DNA from: G963674505 sp964575975
GTDB taxonomy: Bacteria; Desulfobacterota; Desulfobacteria; Desulfobacterales; SKZT01
Direction of reading: 5' to 3'
Assembly (NCBI GenBank): GCA_964575975.1
Contig: CAZNTU010000178.1
Location: 1-11,740 of the forward strand
Length of the DNA: 11,740 bases
The translations under genes and the position numbers were made by a program. Positions 6,166 through 11,740 of this stretch are shown one piece after another. A model generated the notes under the pieces. It saw nothing but the letters and a program-made list of their open reading frames with translations, was not told the origin of the DNA and made no database searches. Position 1 is the first letter of the stretch. Each line of letters starts with the position of its first letter.

Positions 6166-7614
6166 ATGGAAGCGAGCAAAAACGAGATTTCCTCTTATTG
6201 GCTACGAAAGCCCCAAGTTTCCGTTTGTCTCGAAGGCGACAACGGTATTCTCTTCGACGCGGACACCGGACGGGAGAAGGTTGTCAATGCCACGGGCCTT
6301 GTAGTTTGGCAGGCGATGGACGGGGTATCCCGTACGGACGACTTGGCGTCGGCGCTCGCCGGCCGGTGCGAGTCGCCCTCGTCCGCGGAAATCCGGGAAG
6401 ATGTCGCGGCATTTGCGGACGAGTTGCTTCGCGACGGTTTCGCCATTGTTTCCGCGAAACCGGCCCCGAATCCCGCCGCTGCCGAAACCTATTCGCGGAT
6501 CGAAGAAGCGCCCAGGGATTTCGATCTTTCCTTGACAGGCCGCTGCAATCTCCATTGCGCCTATTGCTTTTACAACGACGAGATGGTCGGGAGGCATGAT
6601 TTGCCTGCGGAACGCTGGCTGGAATTCTTCGCCGAATTGAAAAGCCTGGCTGTTCGGTATGTGACGCTCAGCGGGGGCGAAGTATTTACGCGACGAGACC
6701 TATGGACGCTGATCGACGGCGTTGTCGAAGGCCGAATGAGGTATGGCATTCTTAGCAACGGCACACTGATCGACGAAGAAATTTTGGGGCGTTTCCAGGA
6801 AAAGGGACGACTGAAGCGGCTGAATTCTATACAGATTTCCATTGACGGTTCTTGCGCGGCCGTCCACGATGCTTCGAGAGGAAAGGGCAGCTTCGAAAAG
6901 GCCATTCGCGGATTGCGCCTGCTTACAGAGGCCGGTTTTCCGGCAACAGTGAGAGTCACGGTCAACCGCCATAACGTGGACGATCTCGACAACATCGCCC
7001 GCCTGCTTCTCGACGATATCGGAATTCCGCGATTTTCTACGAACGATGCCATGCCCATGGGCGCGGGCTGCGCCCGCCATGACAGCATAATGCTCCTGCC
7101 GGAGCAACGTCCGGCGGCAATGCGGACTCAGGTTCGCCTTGAACGGGCTCGGCCGGGCCGCATAGTCGCCAGCGCCGGTTCCCTTGCACTCTGGCATATG
7201 TTTCGCGAAATGGAACACGCCAAGGAGACCGGCGAGCAGCCAACGCGCTGGAAGATGGGTTTTCTGTCGTCCTGCGGCTGCATGTTCTGCAAACTGGCGG
7301 TTCATCACGACGGCATGATCGTTCCGTGCAACATGCTAGCGGCCGCTTCGCTGGGAACCATCGGCAAGACGCCAATCCGCTCCATCTGGCGGGACCACCC
7401 TCTTTTGAAGGAAATGCGGGAACGAGGCCGTATTCGGATGGAAAACGTACTCGGATGCAGAGGTTGCGAGTGGATGTCCTTTTGCAACGGAGGGTGTCCT
7501 GCTGTCGTATTTACCCGAACGGGAAATTTGTATTTGGCCAATCCGGACTATTGCTATCGCAAGTTTCTTCAAGAGACTGGAACTGCATTGAGAGATGAAA
7601 TGCCGACTTGGTAA
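6166..7614 (+). CDS. scmE: ScmE-like radical SAM/SPASM enzyme with fused N-terminal PqqD domain
   Basis: This is a peptide-modifying radical SAM enzyme of the SynChlorMet ScmE type. Residues ~8-96 form a PqqD-like recognition domain (ILFDADTGREKVV, NATGLVVWQAMDG, LLRDGFAIV). The radical SAM core follows: the 4Fe-4S site CNLHCAYC (C127, C131, C134), the SAM-binding LSGGE (168-172) and ISIDGS (224-229). The C-terminal SPASM domain has cysteines at 370, 372, 375, 388, 431, 434, 440, 444 and 463, with the classic CxxCx5Cx3C block at 431-444, enough for auxiliary Fe-S clusters. Family members normally begin close to the radical SAM core, as I recall, so the N-terminal PqqD domain appears to be an added part. 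It is the first gene of the packed cassette; the ScmF-like gene follows after 29 bases. Assignment to the SynChlorMet family rests on recalled similarity (LPAERWLEFF, RVTVNRHNVDDL, IPRFSTN, ASAGSLALWHMFREME). The chemistry it catalyses is unknown. Confidence 0.82.
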   Translation: MEASKNEISSYWLRKPQVSVCLEGDNGILFDADTGREKVVNATGLVVWQAMDGVSRTDDLASALAGRCESPSSAEIREDVAAFADELLRDGFAIVSAKPAPNPAAAETYSRIEEAPRDFDLSLTGRCNLHCAYCFYNDEMVGRHDLPAERWLEFFAELKSLAVRYVTLSGGEVFTRRDLWTLIDGVVEGRMRYGILSNGTLIDEEILGRFQEKGRLKRLNSIQISIDGSCAAVHDASRGKGSFEKAIRGLRLLTEAGFPATVRVTVNRHNVDDLDNIARLLLDDIGIPRFSTNDAMPMGAGCARHDSIMLLPEQRPAAMRTQVRLERARPGRIVASAGSLALWHMFREMEHAKETGEQPTRWKMGFLSSCGCMFCKLAVHHDGMIVPCNMLAAASLGTIGKTPIRSIWRDHPLLKEMRERGRIRMENVLGCRGCEWMSFCNGGCPAVVFTRTGNLYLANPDYCYRKFLQETGTALRDEMPTW

Positions 7615-7643
7615 GCGAGTCGGCAATTGTGAAGAAAAAAATT

Positions 7644-8825
7644 ATGACTTTGCCGAAAGATACCTGCGACGGACTCGAGCATTCACTCGAACAAGACAAT
7701 GCAGATCTTGCACTGCCGCCAGGCGTACCGCCCCTGCGGATGTTCTATCTATACTTGTCGGCAGGATGCAATCTGCATTGTCGGCACTGCTGGATAACGC
7801 CTTCCTTTATTAAAGGGAAACCTGTTCCAGCGGAATGCCTTGACATCGAGCTGATCAAAGAGGCCGTGCATGAGGCAAAACCGCTTGGGTTGACCGCTGT
7901 CAAGCTGACAGGTGGAGAACCCGTGCTTCATCCGGAATTCGTCCGAGTTGCGGATTTCCTGTCCGACCAGGGACTGAACCTGACCATGGAGACAAACGGG
8001 ACCCTGATCGACAGGGCCTTGGCTCGGCACCTTTTTGAAAAGAACAGGCTTTCTCACGTTGCGGTAAGCCTGGACAGCTCCGACCCGAACTGGCACGATT
8101 GGTTTCGTGGCAGGCGCGGAGCGTTCGATGAGGCTGTTAACGGCATAAAGCATTTGGTGGAGGCCGGATTCCGGCCGCAGATCATCATGTCGGTAATGCG
8201 AGAAAACGCGGATCACGTCGAAGGTCTGATCGCCTTGGCCGTGAGTCTTGGTGCGGGATCTGTGAAATTCAATCCGGTTACTCCCTCTGGAAGAGGGGCT
8301 GAAATACACCTTAAGGGGAAAGGGCTCTCGTTTGAAGAAATGCTTTGCCTGGTACGCCGGATTCGTACCCCACTCCAGGACCGGTATGGAATATATCTCT
8401 CTATCATGCTGCCTCCAGCGATGCTGACGGTAAGGGAAATTCTGCGATATGGCGGATTAGGCGGCGCCTGCAATGTTCGAAATATCCTAGGACTGCTTGG
8501 TACCGGCGAAATGGCTCTATGCGGCATAGGACGCAATATCCCCGATTTGTGCTTTGGAACGCTGGGCCAAGACGGCCTTCGAGATGTTTGGACCGCGCAT
8601 CCTACTCTGGTCCAAATGCGGCGAAATTTGGAAGGTCCTTTTCCAGGACTTTGCGGCAACTGCATCCATGCCAAAGTTTGCCTTACACATTGTTTGGCCA
8701 TGAACTACGAGGCCACTGGCAAGCTTGTAAATGCCTCCCCAATCTGTGAAGAAGCAAATAGGTTGGGTTTTTTTCCAGCCGGACGAAAAAGGCTATGGAT
8801 AGGCAGTGGTACGCCCGAGAATTGA
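7644..8825 (+). CDS. scmF: ScmF-like radical SAM/SPASM enzyme
   Basis: A second radical SAM/SPASM protein, only distantly similar to its neighbour, fitting the ScmF type: LPPGVPPLRMFYLYLSAG leads into CNLHCRHC (C42, C46, C49 from this start), then WITPSF, KLTGGEPVLHPEF and METNGTLID. The SPASM domain carries C276, C293, C303, C337, C340, C346, C350 and C368, again with CxxCx5Cx3C (337-350). I chose ATG 7644, 29 bases after the preceding stop. GTG 7629 and TTG 7608 are in-frame alternatives that would add 5 or 12 residues and, for TTG, overlap the preceding gene. The ribosome site is weak for all three, so translation may be coupled. Two different radical SAM enzymes in one cassette suggest two successive or complementary modifications of one peptide. 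The reaction type cannot be read from sequence. Confidence 0.82.
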   Translation: MTLPKDTCDGLEHSLEQDNADLALPPGVPPLRMFYLYLSAGCNLHCRHCWITPSFIKGKPVPAECLDIELIKEAVHEAKPLGLTAVKLTGGEPVLHPEFVRVADFLSDQGLNLTMETNGTLIDRALARHLFEKNRLSHVAVSLDSSDPNWHDWFRGRRGAFDEAVNGIKHLVEAGFRPQIIMSVMRENADHVEGLIALAVSLGAGSVKFNPVTPSGRGAEIHLKGKGLSFEEMLCLVRRIRTPLQDRYGIYLSIMLPPAMLTVREILRYGGLGGACNVRNILGLLGTGEMALCGIGRNIPDLCFGTLGQDGLRDVWTAHPTLVQMRRNLEGPFPGLCGNCIHAKVCLTHCLAMNYEATGKLVNASPICEEANRLGFFPAGRKRLWIGSGTPEN

Positions 8826-8883
8826 GAACGCGGCATGGTTGACCTACGTTTAATTATCAAACTCACGATGCGGAGGGCAAGAA

Positions 8884-9144
8884 ATGAATGGCAAGCCAAA
8901 ACTTAAATATGAAAAACCGGTAAGCATTGACATGGGCCGCGTTTCGCCCGTTTTGGGAGACACCTGCTCAAGAGGTACCGGCGCGGCAGATTGCTCGGGG
9001 GGCTATAACAACACAATGGTTCCAGCTTGTAAAGTCGGAGAAGGAGCCTCGGACACCTGTCAAAATGGAAATTATGCCGCAACATTCTGTTATCCCCAGG
9101 GCGCGGGCGCCAGCATGGGTTGTTTTGCCGGAGACGGTACTTAA
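8884..9144 (+). CDS. Putative six-cysteine RiPP precursor peptide of the SynChlorMet-type cassette
   Basis: An 86-residue peptide with a strong GGAGG ribosome site (8872-8876) eight bases before ATG. The leader-like N-terminus (about 1-26; KYEKPVSIDMGRVSPVLGD at 8-26) resembles leaders bound by PqqD domains, where a KPxxxxDMG-type strand segment is common. The rest is Gly/Ala/Ser/Asn-rich with six cysteines at 28, 37, 49, 59, 69 and 80, spaced 9-12 residues apart, and only one Lys and one Arg. No membrane segment or domain is visible. It lies between the ScmF-like enzyme and the tandem PqqD protein, the usual place for a precursor. I infer that it is the substrate of both radical SAM enzymes, with Cys and neighbouring residues as likely modification sites. 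The cleavage site may lie near V23-L24-G25-D26. I do not recall a named family with certainty. Confidence 0.72.
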   Translation: MNGKPKLKYEKPVSIDMGRVSPVLGDTCSRGTGAADCSGGYNNTMVPACKVGEGASDTCQNGNYAATFCYPQGAGASMGCFAGDGT

Positions 9145-9145
9145 G

Positions 9146-9733
9146 ATGGATATAGTGGATGGTCGATATGTGCTAAAAAAAATGGCGGCCGTTGAAGACT
9201 TCGATGAGGGTTGCTTGATTTTTCTGCCGGAAGAACGCCGGATAATAAAAATCAACCGAACAGCGAGGGAAGTCCTCCGGCATATGGACGGAAAACAATC
9301 TATTTGCAGTGTTATCGATGATGTTGCATCGGTATACGAGGCATCCTTGGATTCGATACGCCAAGATATCTCAGCGATTTTAGCCGATCTGGAGGATAAA
9401 GATATTATTACGGATATCCGATATTCGAGTCGGATAAGAGGTTATTGCAACATGGATGACAACAAATATTGTATTAACCACAATGTTTCCTGCCGCATCG
9501 AAGATTCCGACGGCGCTATCCTGTTCAATCCGGAAACGGATACGGTTCAGGTCGTCAATCCTACCGGACTGGCAATATGGCAAGTTCTGGAAAATCCTTG
9601 CAGGAAAAGCGAAATTGTTCACCATTTAATGGATGTTTGCGAAGGCGTACCGGAAGATCAGGTTGTTCAGGATATCGACGAATTCATCGAAAAACTCAAG
9701 GCGGCCGGCTTTGTCGGAGAAGTGATCGAATGA
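9146..9733 (+). CDS. scmD: Tandem PqqD-domain protein (ScmD-like C-terminal half)
   Basis: The 195-residue protein consists of two PqqD-type winged-helix modules, the fold that binds RiPP leader peptides and presents them to radical SAM enzymes. The first (about 5-95) reads FDEGCLIFLPEERRIIKINR, then REVLRHMDG and DLEDKDIITDI. The second (about 103-195; ILFNPETDTVQVVNPTGLAI, WQVLEN, LKAAGFVGEV) matches ScmD and is close to the N-terminal domain of the ScmE-like enzyme. ATG 9146 begins one base after the precursor's stop, with GGAGA at 9130-9134. The reading frame is open further upstream, but that part only mirrors the precursor gene in another frame. An internal ATG at 9451 (residue 102) with an AGAGG-like site could start the second module alone, as a normal stand-alone ScmD. 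The stop overlaps the next start (ATGA). Confidence 0.78.
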   Translation: MDIVDGRYVLKKMAAVEDFDEGCLIFLPEERRIIKINRTAREVLRHMDGKQSICSVIDDVASVYEASLDSIRQDISAILADLEDKDIITDIRYSSRIRGYCNMDDNKYCINHNVSCRIEDSDGAILFNPETDTVQVVNPTGLAIWQVLENPCRKSEIVHHLMDVCEGVPEDQVVQDIDEFIEKLKAAGFVGEVIE

Positions 9734-10251
9734 CTCCCTCGACCGGCTTGTATTTGCACGCCGTTGCCGTTTCGGGTCCAAGAGGGGCAATATTGTTGCT
9801 GGGCCGTTCTTCGTCCGGCAAAACTACTTTAAGCTCTCTCGTTTGCGAGCGTTTCCCGGTCCTGGCGGACGACTGGCTCTTTGCGTTCCCCGACAGGAAC
9901 GGTGCGTGGATGGTCATGGATGGAAAACGATTCGACATGACGCCCGAACCAGGTAAACTGTACAAGTTTGACGATTTCTGCCAACACGGAATCGCTTATC
10001 CCGTGCATTCGTTTATTCGTATTTTTGCGGCGAAAAACACTGAAATACAATCCATTTCACAGATGAAAACATGCGAGTATCTCATGCACGCGGTTTTCGA
10101 AATTCCCATGCAATCATTGAATTCGAGTGTTTACTCAAAAAAGCAATGGTTTCACGCCGCTGCGGAGATGGCGCGGAAATACAAAGGCTGGCGGCTACGC
10201 TTTTCGTTGGATGCGGTGCATGCGGTGGACGCAATACGCCAAGCCAGTTGA
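9730..10251 (+). CDS. scmC: ScmC-like HprK-related P-loop protein
   Basis: A 173-residue protein related to the HPr kinase fold, matching the SynChlorMet ScmC type. It has a Walker A loop GRSSSGKT (25-32), the LADDW pair D47-D48 expected for Mg or acid-base chemistry, and a C-terminal GWRLRFSLDAVHAVDAI (153-169) typical of HprK-like proteins in peptide clusters. The start ATG overlaps the preceding stop by four bases (ATGA), indicating translational coupling and fixing the start; the frame upstream is only a shadow of the PqqD gene. HprK-like proteins in some lasso peptide clusters phosphorylate the precursor's C-terminal serine. Whether this one acts as a kinase, and on what, is unknown; the precursor here ends in Gly-Thr, so a terminal threonine is a conceivable target. 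Confidence 0.72.
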   Translation: MTPSTGLYLHAVAVSGPRGAILLLGRSSSGKTTLSSLVCERFPVLADDWLFAFPDRNGAWMVMDGKRFDMTPEPGKLYKFDDFCQHGIAYPVHSFIRIFAAKNTEIQSISQMKTCEYLMHAVFEIPMQSLNSSVYSKKQWFHAAAEMARKYKGWRLRFSLDAVHAVDAIRQAS

Positions 10252-10259
10252 AAAATTGG

Positions 10260-10877
10260 ATGAAACTGAAACATATATCTGCGACCTCCGTAGATAGATA
10301 TTATTGCGGCCATAGCATGAAAGGCACCTTTCGGGACGGCGACCTGCTTGTTGTCCAAACGACCCGATTGAATGCCCTGCAGCCTGGAGACGTAGTCGTT
10401 TTCACTCGACAGTCTTCGGTCAAACGACAGGAAATCGTGCATCGCGTTGTTCGCCGGACTTCCGACGGGGTGGCGACACGCGGGGATGCCGTGGCATGCG
10501 AGGATACCGGTTTGGTGAATGAAAGCAATCTCGTGGGTACCGTTTTTTGCAGAATACGCAACGGCCGTCTCGGCCATGTGCATGGGGGCTCGCGAGGTTT
10601 AATCAGGGGGCGCTGCCTCCATTTATACAATTACATGCGGCGATGGATGGTTCGGATTTCTCGCAAACCCTACCGAATACTTAGGGATTCAGGAATCGCC
10701 GGCTGTTTATGGAAACCGCATGTCATTCGAGTGATGATAAAATCCAAAGACGGGCCGTGCGTTCAATTCATTTCCAAACAACAAATCGTCGCGCGCCACT
10801 GGCCCGAAATCGACAGGTTCGAGTGCAAAAAGCCTTGGGACCTCGTTATAGGCCGACATCCCTTTCCGGACCGTTAG
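10260..10877 (+). CDS. S24/S26-type serine peptidase, putative leader peptidase
   Basis: The first half has the signal-peptidase-like fold pattern: HSMKGTFRDGDLLVV (18-32) with the nucleophile S19 in an SM motif, LQPGDVVVFTR (40-50), EIVHRVV (58-64) with H61 where bacterial enzymes have Lys and SipW/Sec11-type enzymes have His, and VATRGDAVACED (71-82). The Ser-His arrangement thus fits the archaeal/eukaryotic-type or S24-like group. No membrane helix is seen, unlike usual signal peptidases, so it probably acts in the cytoplasm. Residues ~110-205 are basic and unrecognised. I chose ATG 10260, eight bases after the preceding stop; a TTG at 10248 overlapping that stop is possible. Its place after the modification genes suggests leader removal from the matured peptide. 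No ribosome site is evident, so expression likely depends on coupling. Confidence 0.68.
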   Translation: MKLKHISATSVDRYYCGHSMKGTFRDGDLLVVQTTRLNALQPGDVVVFTRQSSVKRQEIVHRVVRRTSDGVATRGDAVACEDTGLVNESNLVGTVFCRIRNGRLGHVHGGSRGLIRGRCLHLYNYMRRWMVRISRKPYRILRDSGIAGCLWKPHVIRVMIKSKDGPCVQFISKQQIVARHWPEIDRFECKKPWDLVIGRHPFPDR

Positions 10878-10889
10878 TCTCCGAATACA

Positions 10890-11606
10890 ATGACCGGCGT
10901 CAACACTATCATCGGAAAAGCGCGCCACGCGGCCCGGCTCGACCGGGCAATCCGTTTTGTATGGCAGGCAGGCCCCAAATGGGTTGTCGGCTCCGCTGCG
11001 GCAATGGCTCTGCAGGGTCTGTTGCCTTTGGCGGCATTCGATCTCGACTATTATGAAAACCCCCGGTATTTCGACACTCTCCACAGAGCACAGCGAGAAA
11101 GTCCTTTTCGTCCTACGCAAATCGTCAATACCCTGATGCGACTCGGCCAGAGCGCCGTATCGTTAATAGCGGTTTCCGGACTTTTAGCCACCTTTCACTG
11201 GGCGGTGTCCCTGGTGTTGATCGCCGCGGCGGCTCCCGGCATTTTTGTCCGCATGAAGTTTTCCCGCGTGACGTTCGACTGGCGGCGCGAGAAAACGCCG
11301 GACGAGCGCATGGCCATGTACTACAGCTGGATACTTACCGGAAACGCCCATGCCAAAGAGGTGCGGCTTTTTGGAATCGGAGAGGAAATTTCGGACCGCT
11401 TCAGCCGGGTCCGCCGAAACTTAAGGACCGAAAAGCTCGCCATTTCCCGCAAACGGGTGTTCGCGGATTTTCTTGTACAGACATTCGGTTCCCTGGTCGT
11501 ATTCGCCACGTTCGGCGCGATTGTCTACCGGGCGGTCTTGGGGGCGATCATCCTGGGCGACATGGTGATGTTCTACCAGGCCTTCCAGCCTCATCGTTAT
11601 ACATAA
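10890..11606 (+). pseudogene. ABC exporter membrane domain, internally deleted and 3'-truncated
   Basis: The sequence is that of a peptide-type ABC exporter: the conserved stretch DLDYYENPRYFDTLHRAQRE (51-70), SGLLATFHWAVSLVLIAAAA (96-115), ILTGNAHAKEVRLFGIG (148-164) and ILGDMVMFYQAFQ (221-233). Two defects are visible. First, the first membrane helix (LQGLLPLAAF, 41-50) runs straight into the cytoplasmic segment FDLDYYENP, so the rest of the first hairpin and the second helix (about 70-80 residues in relatives) are missing in frame, near base 11030-11041. Second, homology ends at Q233 (base 11588), and after PHRYT the frame stops; the remaining helices and the whole ATPase domain are absent. 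An intact relative has about 600 residues. It starts 12 bases after the peptidase gene and was presumably the exporter for the cassette's product. Confidence 0.72.
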
Positions 11607-11740
11607 GTCTGAAAGGGAGCGCGCGTTTCTTGCAAGTCCTGTAAAAAATAGCGAGGCGCCCCCTGGATTTTTTCGAGAATATTTTGTACCCTACCTTCAA
11701 ACACTCCAATCGCAGGGTGTTGCGAAATTAACGACCTTTA
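11589..11740. other. Unexplained 3' segment after a sharp break in the ABC gene
   Basis: From 11589 on, the sequence no longer resembles the ABC transporter and no gene is recognised on either strand. The minus strand has a 46-codon open stretch without an ATG (11737 down to a TAA at 11597-11599; includes RVQNILEKIQGAPRYFLQ), which could be a gene fragment or chance. The abrupt change inside a conserved gene suggests the end of an insertion sequence or a deletion/rearrangement junction. No terminal inverted repeat can be tested because the far end is outside the window. Confidence 0.35.

Noticed and set aside
6069..6599. A 176-codon plus-strand frame starting before scmE
   Set aside because: It overlaps the N-terminal PqqD domain of the ScmE-like enzyme in a different frame and shows no domain.
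8839..8867. TTGACC at 8839-8844 as a separate promoter for the precursor peptide
   Set aside because: No acceptable -10 is found at 16-18 bases; TAATTA at 8851 is too close. The small gap may still hold some other signal, but I cannot support it.
8927..9145. Upstream extension of the tandem PqqD gene by 73 codons
   Set aside because: It overlaps the precursor peptide gene in another frame and has no PqqD similarity; the ATG at 9146 directly after the precursor stop fits better.
10071..10259. Upstream extension of the peptidase gene
   Set aside because: It runs inside the ScmC-like gene in another frame, is Cys/Arg/Gly-rich, and the peptidase motifs begin only after 10260.

Overview
The window looks like an accessory region of an anaerobic bacterium, most plausibly a deltaproteobacterium (Desulfobacterota) of the syntroph or sulfate-reducer kind. 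That is an inference from gene content: an oxygen-sensitive radical SAM pair of the SynChlorMet type, a GxxExxY gene with its characteristic repeats, and toxin-antitoxin debris. No rRNA, tRNA or other taxonomic marker is present.

Left part (1-3432): the end of an antitoxin gene overlaps a VapC-like PIN toxin gene. The toxin is cut about 96 codons in and joined to a 5'-truncated, frameshifted DUF354-family (glycosyltransferase-like) gene, so neither is intact. After a short low-complexity spacer comes a large, intact sugar-phosphate transferase. It has a duplicated membrane module, a methyltransferase-like middle and a bacterial sugar transferase C-terminus. DUF354 and sugar transferase genes together suggest the edge of a polysaccharide locus.

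Middle part (3433-4340): an orphan ribbon-helix-helix antitoxin lies on the minus strand. Its VapC partner is reduced to a stub that ends at a repeat. A GxxExxY gene on the plus strand is bracketed by a perfect 20-bp inverted repeat. A second, outer inverted pair (26 of 29 positions) encloses both genes, and the right-hand copies form a large hairpin.

Right part (4346-11606): a nucleotidyltransferase-like gene (PF14907 type) and a VanZ-like membrane protein lead into a SynChlorMet-type peptide-modification cassette. Its order is ScmE-like radical SAM/SPASM enzyme with a fused N-terminal PqqD domain, ScmF-like radical SAM/SPASM enzyme, a small six-cysteine putative precursor peptide, a tandem PqqD (recognition element) protein, a ScmC-like HprK-related P-loop protein, an S24/S26-type peptidase with a Ser/His pair, and an ABC exporter. 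The genes are tightly packed and share one strand, so they probably form one operon. The proposed pathway is that PqqD domains hold the leader, the two radical SAM enzymes modify the Cys/Gly-rich core, the peptidase removes the leader and the ABC protein exports the product. The exporter is doubly damaged: an apparent in-frame internal deletion, and loss of everything after about residue 233. Export from this locus is therefore probably broken unless another transporter serves it.

The last ~150 bases hold no recognisable gene and may be the edge of an insertion element or a rearrangement point.
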